Source: Sneathiellales bacterium (GTDB taxonomy: Bacteria; Pseudomonadota; Alphaproteobacteria; JANQFL01). Taken from it: a stretch of 64,000 nt of DNA. Both the position numbers and the translations under genes were made by a program. This document shows positions 45,991 through 54,523 of the stretch, one piece after another (the first letter of the stretch is position 1; every line of letters starts with the position of its first letter). Location: NCBI GenBank assembly GCA_028277845.1, contig JANQFL010000029.1:18746-82745 (forward strand), given 5' to 3'. The notes beneath the pieces were generated by a model. That model was not told the origin of the DNA, did not search any database, and was given only the letters and a program-made list of their open reading frames with translations.

Positions 45991-47200
45991 CGCGCAGCCC
46001 CTCGGGAACGCGCATGCGTGCCGCTCTCCAACCGGCCAATGCGGAAGCACCGGCGGTAGCAGATACCGTTGCGGCAATTGCAATTAAGAAGTGATGCAGC
46101 CTGAGACCCGAAGTGTCGACCGGCAGACCGATGTCGGCCGCTACGGATCCCTCGATCAGCGGGCGTAACACAAGCTCCACTGCAATTGCCGCAGCGGCGC
46201 CGAGAACCGCAACCATGAACGCCTGCAACACCGGATACAAAGCGACCGAAGCCGACGAGAATCCCAGAAGGCGGAGCACACAAAGCTCTCTGCGCTTTCG
46301 GCTGACCGACGCCCAAAAGCTGAGAGCCGACGTCAAAAGCAGGCCGCCTCCGGCCAGAACCGAGATGATGCCGAAGAGCCTGGTCAGACTCCGGTCCAAT
46401 TGAAGCACACGCTCAATCGCCGGGGCGTCCGTGACCACATGGTGGCCGTTCTGGGCGAACCAGTCCCGCAGACTCGACACCTCGTATACAGAGCGGGCGT
46501 AGAGCCGAAAGCTGGCAAATCTCGTGTCCTGGAACACGGGCGATGCCGGTGTTCTGATGTCGAGATGTACCGTCGATCCTTCACGGTACGCCTCGATGGC
46601 GACAAGAAGCGGCAGCGTAATGAAAATGGCTTTGCGTTGAAAACGTTCAGCCGGAAGCACGCCGAGTACGGAAATTTCAAACTCCTCCAGTTGCCGATCG
46701 CCGTCAATGAACCGTCCGACTCTTGCCGTCAGCGTATCTCCTTCTGCAACGCCGAGGGACTCGGCAACCTGACGGGTTAAAACGACGTGCGTGGCCACTT
46801 CCGGAACTTGCACGAATCTGCTCAGGAGCGGGTCGCCCGCTGCGGTGGAAAACAGTTCTACGGTCACGGCCTCGCGACCGGGCGCATCGGATACGACATC
46901 CATGCTTGCGGTGAGGAAACGGGTCATCGGAACAACAAACGCCACATCCGGCCGGCGCGATGCGGTTTCGAACCATCCGGGATCAAAGTGCCCCTGACCC
47001 ACCAGGCGTACTTCCCGCGTGCGCGGATCCTCTCGCAACTTGTCCAGCAGGCTGGTGACGAGTCCGTTCTTCAGGCTGAACAGGATCAGCAGTGGAGCAA
47101 GCGCCGCGGCGACACCGACAGCAATGCACAACGTGATCGGCCATTCGTATCGCAGGTCGCTGAGCGACAGGATCAGCAGTCTTGCCGGGCTGACGATCAT
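45983..47200 (-). CDS. TagS-like FtsX/LolE-family ABC permease
   Basis: 405 residues with one N-terminal membrane helix (WPITLCIAVGVAAALAPLLI), a periplasmic domain of about 220 residues and three C-terminal helices around LFGIISVLAGGGLLLTSALS, LYPVLQAFMVAVLGAAAAIA and FLIAIAATVSATAGASALAG: the four-helix layout of the MacB/LolCE/FtsX class. It overlaps the ATPase gene by 4 bp. TagS with TagT forms such a complex in T6SS loci, where it senses or relays an envelope signal rather than transporting small molecules. Confidence 0.85.
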   Translation of the reverse strand: MIVSPARLLILSLSDLRYEWPITLCIAVGVAAALAPLLILFSLKNGLVTSLLDKLREDPRTREVRLVGQGHFDPGWFETASRRPDVAFVVPMTRFLTASMDVVSDAPGREAVTVELFSTAAGDPLLSRFVQVPEVATHVVLTRQVAESLGVAEGDTLTARVGRFIDGDRQLEEFEISVLGVLPAERFQRKAIFITLPLLVAIEAYREGSTVHLDIRTPASPVFQDTRFASFRLYARSVYEVSSLRDWFAQNGHHVVTDAPAIERVLQLDRSLTRLFGIISVLAGGGLLLTSALSFWASVSRKRRELCVLRLLGFSSASVALYPVLQAFMVAVLGAAAAIAVELVLRPLIEGSVAADIGLPVDTSGLRLHHFLIAIAATVSATAGASALAGWRAARMRVPEGLRDG

Positions 47201-47946
47201 CGTGCGCCCTCGAAGGAAAAAGTTGCCCTAACCTGGTCGGGACCGATTTCGTCCTGATGGTAGAACGCGCGCGGCAAGCCAAAATGATCGAGTAGTTCGG
47301 TGTCGTGAGTCGCGCAGATCAGGCTCGTTCCCGTCGATGCGGCGAGTTCCAGGAACAGGCCAAGTACACGATGCCCGGTCACCGTATCCAATGCAGCCGT
47401 GGGTTCGTCGGCAAGCACGACACTCGGGCTGTGGCAAAGCGCTCGCGCAATGGCAACCCGCTGCCTTTCTCCGACGGACAGACGGCTGGGACGATCCTTC
47501 ATAAGCTTGGCGACTCCCAGCCGCTTACCGATCTCATAGGTGCGCTTCCGTGCTTCCGTGGCGGACAGACCCGCCATCTGGCCGGTGAGGCTGACATTGG
47601 CCTCGGCTGTCAGGAACGGCAACAAGCCACCGGTCTGCATGACGTAGCCGATATTGCTTAAGCGCATGCGGTCAAGGTCGGATTGAAATCCACCTTTCAG
47701 AACCGGTGTGAGATCGATCACTTCGCCCTTGGTCGTTTTAACAACAAACTTGGCGACATTGGTCGGTTGCAAAATCAGGGAAAGAACGTCAAGGAGCGTA
47801 CTCTTGCCCGATCCGCTGGGGCCGACGAGGGCGACCACTTCGGCGTTTCCAAGTTTGAATACCGGCACTTCGAGGCGGAACCGTCTCCGTCCGCTCACGC
47901 GATCGACGATGAGGTCCTCGATATCTAACGCCGGTTGCGCCGTCAT
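47197..47946 (-). CDS. TagT-like (LolD-class) ABC ATPase
   Basis: About 249 residues from the ATG at 47946 (overlaps the previous stop, ATGA); the frame extends upstream to 48012 without support. Walker A GPSGSGKST, signature LSVGERQRVAIARAL, Walker B VVLADEPTAALD and the switch His in ICATHDTELL are complete, so it should hydrolyse ATP. The LolD/MacB class pairs with FtsX-like permeases such as the next gene. In TagST of Pseudomonas, ATPase activity is needed for PpkA activation. Confidence 0.9.
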   Translation of the reverse strand: MTAQPALDIEDLIVDRVSGRRRFRLEVPVFKLGNAEVVALVGPSGSGKSTLLDVLSLILQPTNVAKFVVKTTKGEVIDLTPVLKGGFQSDLDRMRLSNIGYVMQTGGLLPFLTAEANVSLTGQMAGLSATEARKRTYEIGKRLGVAKLMKDRPSRLSVGERQRVAIARALCHSPSVVLADEPTAALDTVTGHRVLGLFLELAASTGTSLICATHDTELLDHFGLPRAFYHQDEIGPDQVRATFSFEGAR

Positions 47947-49925
47947 GGTAAAAGCGAAAGCGGAACGGGGTAGACCTCTAAGCCAATATCGCTCGCACCG
48001 AGATCGACCCAACTATCGAACGTTGCAATATTTTCGTAGGCGGTCAGCTTGAATTCCAAGTTGTCGATGAATTCCTGCTGGCCGGTCAATCCGTAGGAAA
48101 GCCATGCGCTTTCCGACAAGTTCAACACGTCGCTACGATACGGAAGTTTGGACAGATAGGCAGGGAGCAGGCCTGCGTCGCCGATCGTTTGATCTTGCGT
48201 CCAGGGCACGCGACTCGGATCGTAAGATGTCCTTGTCGCCAGGTCTTGCAGTCGGCTGAAGAAACGCTCGCTCGACGTTTTGCCTTCTTTGGCAAGATCC
48301 AGTATTCGTTTGAGCTGGTTTCCCAACGCACTCAATTGTGTTCTTGTTAAAAAGACGTTGACTTCAAGGCTCGTCAGGTTTGGCTTTGTGAGATCGTGAT
48401 CAGACGCCCATGCCCGATAAAACCGGGGCGATTGAGTCTTCTTTTGTTCGCCGAGATATTCGAGTTGGGCGCGGAATATTTCGTTTACCACCATATCCTT
48501 GACGCCGTACCCGCCAGTTTTCCGGGGCTTGTTGCCGGCGCTCAGTGCGTAGCGGCCTTGCGATGCCTTGATTGTGGCTTCGACGAGACCCGCGCTGAAT
48601 TCCTTGATGGCTGAATTGAAGGCATCGACGGGTTTTGCGGGAATGGCAATGTACTTTTCGATGCCGATGTCGCCGGCGCGGCCCAACGCCCGATACTGTC
48701 GTTGTGCCTTGAGCAGATTCCCCGCGCGTTGGGCCTCATCCGTGGTTAGATGGATGGGCATGATGGCGATATGTTTGGCTTTTGCCTCTTCTTTGAGCGC
48801 ATGGACATCTATACCCGGGAACTTTGCCATCGGATCATTGCCCGATCGCGCGGCGGCATCCGTCACCAAAACAATCAACCGTGCGTCAAAGTCGCTCCAA
48901 TCGAGGTTGCGCAGTGCCTCATTGAGGCCTGCGAAAGCATCCTCATCCCACCCCTGAGTAGAGACGGGTGATACGTCCAGGTTTTTCAATGCACCCAATA
49001 CGTCTTCCGCGCGATTATCGCTGCGAATCGGGAGCGCAATTTCCGTGACATAACCAATTCGGGGATCGGGAGTAATATTGTCGCGAAATGCGACGAGACC
49101 GAACGAAACTTTGTCTACACCCCCCGCTTGTTCGAAGGCGTTGTAGGTTTCACCGATAACCGCTGAAATACGGTCGATATAGGGTTTCATCGACCGCGTC
49201 GTGTCGACGACAAAGACCACCCCGTGGCGCATATCCATGAACTCGGAGTGGAGTAGGCCGGAGCCCACGTCGTCGAATTTCTTGCCCTGATCCGCCGCCG
49301 TCGTGTTGAGGCCGGCGATGTTAACCAGCGTCGTTCTGTCCCGTAGCCCGACGCGGGTTTCGAAATAATTCAGTATCGGAAAGAGATAGGGTTGATCTTC
49401 ATATTTAACCGCGGTCGCCGGTTCGACCGCCGCCAATATGTTCCTATCGGGTCTGCCGTCTCGGAGGTCGGCTTCCAGGGATGCAATGATACTCCTGTTT
49501 CTAACACTTTTCGTGAGATCGGCGAGAGTGGCGCGATCCCGGAAGAACATTACGCGAGAGCGCAGTCCCCGAGGCGCGAAACGCATAACAAGCATGTGAT
49601 GCCAGTCCTCGGCTTGGTCAGCCCTGATGAATCTATTGCTCCGACCGAGGGTGTCTTGGCCGACCTCCAGCCAGTTGTCACCGTCAAACTCGCGGCGGTC
49701 ATAGACGTACATCACCGAAAAAACCGGCGGGTGCTCCACGACACTGCCATTTGGTTCCTGATGTAATGTGGCGTCGGGAAGCGTCAGCACTCTTTGGTAC
49801 ATCCCCGGAAGGTCGATAGCCGGCAGGGGCGCACGGTCCGCAAGCGCAGGGTGGCTCATCCAACATAGGGCAATGAAGGTAATGATCAGCGGGTATGAAA
49901 GGTTTAGACGGCTTCTGATACGCAT
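47943..49925 (-). CDS. Secreted VWA-domain protein resembling the periplasmic half of PpkA, without a kinase domain
   Basis: 660 residues. A signal peptide (LIITFIALCWMSHPALA) starts the protein. Residues about 38-100 are SH3b-like (GMYQRVLTLPDATLHQEPNG; NWLEVGQD). A von Willebrand A domain begins near 233 (MRHGVVFVVDTTRSMKPYID) with the MIDAS DxTxS replaced by DTTRS, which keeps the D-x-S spacing, and a later LIVLVTDAA. In T6SS loci PpkA is a membrane Ser/Thr kinase whose periplasmic C-terminus has this order (SH3-like then VWA). Here the cytoplasmic kinase part and the membrane helix are missing, and a signal peptide takes their place. The stop overlaps the ATPase start (ATGA). Homology to PpkA is by pattern. 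Confidence 0.85.
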   Translation of the reverse strand: MRIRSRLNLSYPLIITFIALCWMSHPALADRAPLPAIDLPGMYQRVLTLPDATLHQEPNGSVVEHPPVFSVMYVYDRREFDGDNWLEVGQDTLGRSNRFIRADQAEDWHHMLVMRFAPRGLRSRVMFFRDRATLADLTKSVRNRSIIASLEADLRDGRPDRNILAAVEPATAVKYEDQPYLFPILNYFETRVGLRDRTTLVNIAGLNTTAADQGKKFDDVGSGLLHSEFMDMRHGVVFVVDTTRSMKPYIDRISAVIGETYNAFEQAGGVDKVSFGLVAFRDNITPDPRIGYVTEIALPIRSDNRAEDVLGALKNLDVSPVSTQGWDEDAFAGLNEALRNLDWSDFDARLIVLVTDAAARSGNDPMAKFPGIDVHALKEEAKAKHIAIMPIHLTTDEAQRAGNLLKAQRQYRALGRAGDIGIEKYIAIPAKPVDAFNSAIKEFSAGLVEATIKASQGRYALSAGNKPRKTGGYGVKDMVVNEIFRAQLEYLGEQKKTQSPRFYRAWASDHDLTKPNLTSLEVNVFLTRTQLSALGNQLKRILDLAKEGKTSSERFFSRLQDLATRTSYDPSRVPWTQDQTIGDAGLLPAYLSKLPYRSDVLNLSESAWLSYGLTGQQEFIDNLEFKLTAYENIATFDSWVDLGASDIGLEVYPVPLSLLP

Positions 49926-49936
49926 GGCACCACTCC

Positions 49937-50749
49937 CTATCGCTGCAACAAAAGCCTGAGGAGTGGCGCCAGATTGGCGTCTCCCTCATCGACGCGTTGC
50001 TGGACCCAGATGCGGAGTTCACGCAGGCGCGCATCCGCGAGTTCATGATGAAGCTCTTTGGCTCGTTGGTACCACCGGTAGGACGTTGCAGGGTTCTTGG
50101 ACAGTCCCTCGTTGAAAACCGATTGTGACGGGTCGTAGTAACTGGCCAAAAGAAATGCCGCGTCCGGATCGCCGCCTTCCGCAGCCGCACGTAGCTCGTC
50201 GCTTCCGCGCAATGACGGTTTCCTGGCAGCCTCACCGTCGGGCAAAATGGCACTCTTTAGGTTGGCCCAGGCAGCGCCGAAGCCGAGATCGTATGGCGAG
50301 CCGAGGTAAATTCCGCCGCCAACGGCGAGCACCGCCAGTAGTCCCACCGCCGCGACAGCGATCTTAAACCTCGATTGCGTTTCGGAACCGCCCTGTCGAC
50401 GGGGCTCCGGGTCTCCCAGCCATACCGCGCTTGCATCACGTACGAACGTTTCCCCCAATACCTCAAAACTGAACTTGGCCGTGTAACTCTTGTTCCGCTT
50501 CAGGTGCTTCGCCAATGCGCTATCAAGTTCGATTTGTATCGAATCCCCCCCACCGGACACATTAAGAGGTGTTTGCCATTGGACGCCTTTAGACCATCCT
50601 TTGGGAGAAAGGCTTTCATGCTGTTTGTGGTCGAGAAGGGCACACCGGACACCGGTAGCGACGATATCCCTCCCGCGGACGGAAATGCCGATTTTTCCGC
50701 CTTCCTGTCCAGGTAGAATTTTCAAGGTGACATGTTCAATACTCAGCAT
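49937..50749 (-). CDS. Single-pass membrane protein with N-terminal beta domain and C-terminal Sel1-like helices
   Basis: 270 residues. Residues 1-120 are beta-rich and hydrophilic (LTLKILPGQEGGKIGIS-type start; FSFEVLGETFVRDASAVWLG). Residues about 126-148 are a membrane helix (FKIAVAAVGLLAVLAVGGGI). The C-terminal part resembles Sel1/TPR helices (DELRAAAEGGDPDAAFLLAS; YRWYQRAKELHHELADARLR). With a cytoplasmic N-terminus it would place the Sel1 part in the periplasm beside the VWA and TagR-like proteins. It is first in the minus-strand block, 11 bp before the VWA gene, in the position where ppkA's membrane kinase would be expected. I do not recognise the N-terminal domain. Confidence 0.75.
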   Translation of the reverse strand: MLSIEHVTLKILPGQEGGKIGISVRGRDIVATGVRCALLDHKQHESLSPKGWSKGVQWQTPLNVSGGGDSIQIELDSALAKHLKRNKSYTAKFSFEVLGETFVRDASAVWLGDPEPRRQGGSETQSRFKIAVAAVGLLAVLAVGGGIYLGSPYDLGFGAAWANLKSAILPDGEAARKPSLRGSDELRAAAEGGDPDAAFLLASYYDPSQSVFNEGLSKNPATSYRWYQRAKELHHELADARLRELRIWVQQRVDEGDANLAPLLRLLLQR

Positions 50750-51417
50750 CCGTTGCCTCCAAATTGCAACTATTGTTGCATTTTAAGTTAGGATCGCGCT
50801 ACTTTGGATACAGAGTCAATGTCGAATATAAACTATAATGTACGTATGAATGCAGGAATTATCCTGATAAATTGCAGGAGTCGAGCAGGACTCGCCAAGC
50901 TGGAAAGTGAACAAGTATTCAGCTCTGGCTAGATGCTAAATGATAGAAGTTCCGATGCTCAGAGATAGTTGAACGCCGGTCAGTACAAGTCCTGAATAGT
51001 TTAAGATCCAAGGCCGGCGCGACGATGTGAACAAAGAAGAATGTTTGTTGCACTCGGCTGGCTCTGAACAAATGACCTCTTTATTTTAGAAGGCAACACA
51101 TTGTACGGCTGGTTTTTGAAGTGAGAACGACAGAGGAACACACTGCACGGATTCAGGTGCTACTTTCTGGCTTTATTCTCCCGCAAGCTACCGAACAAAA
51201 AACGGCGATTTTCTTAAGTATTGATTTTCAGAGAAAAAAATGGTGCCGCCGGAGTGAATAGAACACTCGACTCAGACCTTACCACGGGTGTGTTTGTGTT
51301 TAGTGGGTCTCAATCCAGCCCGCTCAAAGGGGAGCAACTGACCTGCTCGCTGCCTCGATAGCACACAAATAGCACATGCGGCCCTTAACTATTTGAATTC
51401 ATTGCCCCTGAAGCCGT
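50750..51417. other. Right edge of island 1, no supported gene
   Basis: About 670 bp, AT-richer than the flanks, with only short frames. It should contain the promoter of the minus-strand block near 50760-50850. It also holds a tRNA-3'-end-like fragment at 51241-51275 (separate entry). Confidence 0.6.
51241..51275 (-). other. Vestigial tRNA 3'-end-like fragment inside island 1
   Basis: On the minus strand the sequence has a 5-bp T-stem (GAGTG/CACTC), a 7-base T-loop TTCTATT, a 7-base acceptor strand CGGCGGC, a discriminator A and CCA, followed by a run of T. One T-loop base departs from the usual TTCRAxT. It is not the tRNA-Met sequence; the acceptor end would fit a tRNA beginning GCCGCCG. 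No complete tRNA can be folded. It may mark an older integration site of another tRNA. Confidence 0.5.
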
Positions 51418-51463
51418 ATCATAATCCGCGTGTCGGGGGTTCAAGTCCCTCCTCCGCTACCAA
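51418..51463 (+). repeat. Internal attachment site (tRNA-Met 3' end), copy 2 of 3
   Basis: 46 bp identical to 36068-36113, from the anticodon loop through CCA. It separates island 1 from island 2. It lacks the 5' half of the tRNA and cannot be a functional tRNA gene. Confidence 0.92.
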
Positions 51464-51500
51464 TTTTTCTTTTATAAATCAATAGATTACGATTTTTCTG

Positions 51501-51670
51501 GCTCTAGCGACTGTTCTTAGGCTCGCTATAGGCTCCTCTATTTTCGTATTACACTGTGTTCTGACAAGGTTCGGAATATCCGCACGCGGGACCGAAGTCG
51601 CCTAAAGAACGCGAACGAAAAGCGATTAATTAAGATGGTTGGTACGCTCGGCAATTCTCTGTGTCGTTGG
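51501..51670 (+). repeat. Diverged direct repeat, copy A (about 170 bp)
   Basis: Starts about 40 bp after the internal attachment site. It shares an ordered series of short blocks with copy B at 55971-56150: CTTAGGCTCG, GATTCGGA/GGTTCGGA, GAAGTC, GATTAATT, GGTNGGN and ATTCTCT-TGTG. No gene is assigned to it. Confidence 0.7.
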
Positions 51671-51760
51671 GGTCACAGATAGACGGAGAATTCCTCAGCG
51701 ATTCCAAGGGTTTTCAGCTCAGGCGGAATCGTTGAATGTGCCCATAAGCGACAAAGTTGA

Positions 51761-54508
51761 TCAAGTTATGTGATGGTGAGGGAGGTCATCAACTTTCGTT
51801 ATGACTTGAGATGCCCGAAGGCGGATTTGTTTTTCGATTTCGATGATCGCAAACAGCGCCACGCCGACACCGACAATCAAGATGCCATCCGGCAGGGGGA
51901 TGGGTTCTGTGGCAAATACAGCCTGTAAGAGCGGGAGGTACGTGATGGCGAATTGCGCGACGGCAATGACGATGACCACCGTCCAGACCATTTTAGTCCC
52001 GCGCGCCGCCTTCCATGTCAACGAAGTGCCATAGATATTGCGGATAAAGAACAGGTGGAATATTTCCATCACGACCAGCGTGTTGAGCGCGATGGTGCGG
52101 GCGAGTTCTACCGAATAACCGCGGTCGACGGCATAGTGATACATGCCGAATACACCGCAAAGGAACAGCAACGAAACCAGCACGATATGCCAGACCAGCC
52201 CGCCGGTTAACAGCGGTTCATTCCGAGGGCGCGGAGGACGGCGCATAGTGCTTTCCTCCGTCGGCTCAAATGCAAGCGCAATGCCCAGTGTGACAGCGGT
52301 AATCAGATTGACCCATAGAATCTGGATCGGGGTAATCGGTAGCGTCATCCCCGCCAGCAACGCCACGATGATTGTCATCGCTTCACCTGCATTGGTGGGA
52401 AGCGTCCAGCTGATCACCTTCTTGATGTTGTCGTAAACGGTGCGGCCTTCACGTACCGCAGCGGCAATCGAAACGAAATTGTCATCCGCCAGGACCAGTT
52501 CCGCCGCTTCCTTGGCAGCCTCACTACCTTTCATTCCCATGGCGATGCCCGCATCGGCCCGTTTCAGGGCGGGCGCGTCGTTTACGCCATCACCGGTCAT
52601 TGCCACCGTCATGCCATGCGACTGCAACGCCATGACCAGCCGCAGCTTATGCTCTGGGCTGGTCCGGGCGAAGACGTCGGTATCCAGGACGGTCTGACGC
52701 AGCGCGGCATCGTCCATGCCGTCGAGATCGCGCCCGGTCAAGACCCGTTCCGGGTTTTGCAAGCCGATTTGCTTTGCAATGGCGGCGGCCGTTTTCGCAT
52801 GGTCGCCTGTGATCATTTTTACACGGATTCCCGCACCACGGCACTCCTCGACGGCCGCAATCGCTTCCGTGCGCGGCGGATCAATCATCCCCGTCATGCC
52901 CAGCAGGGTCAGTGTACCTTCAACATCCCGATATTTGAGCGCTGTATGTTCCGATTGCACCGGCAGCACGGCAAAGGCGAGCACGCGTTGGCCGAGCGCG
53001 GCGATGGCCTCAGCTTTCTCATGCCAGTAATCAATATCCAGCGCTTCCGTATCTCCGTTCATGCCGCGTTGGTCCTGGCACATGGTGAGTATCTGTTCCG
53101 GTGCGCCTTTAACGAACACGAACGCATGGTGTTCATGGTTATGAGTCAGTGTCGCCATGAACCGGTGCTTGGCATCGAACGGAATAGCGTCGGTACGTGT
53201 CCAAACGGCCTGTGTCTTGCGGACATTCACATCCATTTTCCCGGCAAAGGCAAGGAGCGCTCCTTCCATCGGGTCGCCCTCCACCGTCCACACGCCTTCA
53301 TGCTCGCGCAGGAATGCATCGTTGCAGAGCGCCGCCGCACAGGCGAGTTCCTCCAACATCGCATGTTCGGACGGAGCCACATGCGTATCTTCCAGCTTGA
53401 GAAGTCCTTTGGGCGCATACCCATCACCTTCCAGGGCGAAAAGATGCCGGCTGGTGAGAACAGAGGCCACCATCATCTCGTTGCGTGTGAGCGTGCCGGT
53501 TTTGTCTGTGCAAATGACGGAAACCGATCCTAGTGTCTCGATTGCGGGCAACCGCCGCACAATGGCATTGCGCCGCGCCATGGCCTGTACGCCGATCGCC
53601 AGTGTAATGGTCAGTACGGCGGGTAATCCTTCGGGGATCGCGGCGACCGAGAGCCCAACCACCGCCATGAACATCTCGGTGAATTCATGGTGGCCGACAA
53701 AATATCCGTAAGCCAACAACAACGTGGCGATGAGCAGAATAAGGATGGTCAGCCATTTGGCGAAGACACCCATCTGCGCCACAAGCGGCGTTGTCAATGT
53801 TTCGACTTCTGAAATCAGTCCGCTGATGCGTCCGATCTCCGTCCGGCTGCCGGTACCGACCACGACTCCTTTGCCCTGTCCTGTCGTCACCAGAGTACCG
53901 GAATATGTCATGCACGAACGGTCACCGAGTGGGACCTCCCCGGCCACTGGTCTTGTATGTTTCTCGACAGGCACCGACTCGCCGGTTAGAACCGCCTCTT
54001 GCACCGACATGCCATGCGCTGTCAGCATGCGCAGGTCGGCGGGCACCTTGTCTCCCGCTTCAAGCAGAACAATGTCACCGGGAACGAGCGCTTCGCCTTC
54101 CAGGCTCTGTCTTTCTCCGTCGCGAAGCACATTGGCGCGGGGCGCCAGCATATGGCGGATGGCATCCATCGCCTTTTCCGCCTTGCCTTCCTGAATGAAT
54201 CCTATAGCGGCATTGGCAATGACCACTGCCAGGATCACACCCGTATCGATCCAGTGACCAAGCGCCGCTGTAATCGCTGCGGAGCCGATAAGCACGTAGA
54301 TCAGGATGTGGTGGAATTGCAGCAGGAAACGCATGACGCCGCTGCGCCGGGCGGCTTCCGGCAAGCGGTTCGGGCCATGTTCCGCGTACCGTTTTATCGC
54401 TTCGGCATGCGAAAGCCCGTCCTCCTGAGCATCGAGAAGCTCCAGCGAATTTTCAGTTGATAAGGTGTGCCATGGTTTCTGGCTCCGATCCGCTCCCGCC
54501 TTTTGCAT
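51761..54508 (-). CDS. P2-type cation-transporting P-type ATPase
   Basis: 915 residues, full length. The N-terminal cation-ATPase domain is followed by the actuator TGES in VLTGESVPVEKH, membrane helix 4 with AAIPEGLPAVLTITLAIG (the PEGL ion-site motif of Ca/Na/K-type pumps), the phosphorylated Asp in CTDKTGTLTRNEM and the hinge MTGDGVNDAPALKRADAGIA, then the C-terminal cation domain. It pumps a cation across the inner membrane; the ion cannot be fixed but Ca2+ or Na+ is likeliest. It lies 15 bp downstream of the universal stress gene in the same direction, so the pair is probably an operon. Confidence 0.93.
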   Translation of the reverse strand: MQKAGADRSQKPWHTLSTENSLELLDAQEDGLSHAEAIKRYAEHGPNRLPEAARRSGVMRFLLQFHHILIYVLIGSAAITAALGHWIDTGVILAVVIANAAIGFIQEGKAEKAMDAIRHMLAPRANVLRDGERQSLEGEALVPGDIVLLEAGDKVPADLRMLTAHGMSVQEAVLTGESVPVEKHTRPVAGEVPLGDRSCMTYSGTLVTTGQGKGVVVGTGSRTEIGRISGLISEVETLTTPLVAQMGVFAKWLTILILLIATLLLAYGYFVGHHEFTEMFMAVVGLSVAAIPEGLPAVLTITLAIGVQAMARRNAIVRRLPAIETLGSVSVICTDKTGTLTRNEMMVASVLTSRHLFALEGDGYAPKGLLKLEDTHVAPSEHAMLEELACAAALCNDAFLREHEGVWTVEGDPMEGALLAFAGKMDVNVRKTQAVWTRTDAIPFDAKHRFMATLTHNHEHHAFVFVKGAPEQILTMCQDQRGMNGDTEALDIDYWHEKAEAIAALGQRVLAFAVLPVQSEHTALKYRDVEGTLTLLGMTGMIDPPRTEAIAAVEECRGAGIRVKMITGDHAKTAAAIAKQIGLQNPERVLTGRDLDGMDDAALRQTVLDTDVFARTSPEHKLRLVMALQSHGMTVAMTGDGVNDAPALKRADAGIAMGMKGSEAAKEAAELVLADDNFVSIAAAVREGRTVYDNIKKVISWTLPTNAGEAMTIIVALLAGMTLPITPIQILWVNLITAVTLGIALAFEPTEESTMRRPPRPRNEPLLTGGLVWHIVLVSLLFLCGVFGMYHYAVDRGYSVELARTIALNTLVVMEIFHLFFIRNIYGTSLTWKAARGTKMVWTVVIVIAVAQFAITYLPLLQAVFATEPIPLPDGILIVGVGVALFAIIEIEKQIRLRASQVITKVDDLPHHHIT

Positions 54509-54523
54509 TTTGATCTCTTGTAA

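Larger units (their letters stand above)
36114..51463. mobile_element. Genomic island 1 at tRNA-Met
   Basis: It is bounded by the tRNA-Met 3' end and an exact 46-bp copy at 51418-51463. It contains two convergent gene blocks encoding the SPFH-like/GNV-motif proteins and the TagQRST-PpkA-like envelope module. The edges (36113-36839 and 50750-51417) are AT-richer and without credible genes. No integrase, transposase or phage structural gene is visible, so it is presumably an immobile remnant or is moved by an enzyme encoded elsewhere. Confidence 0.85.
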
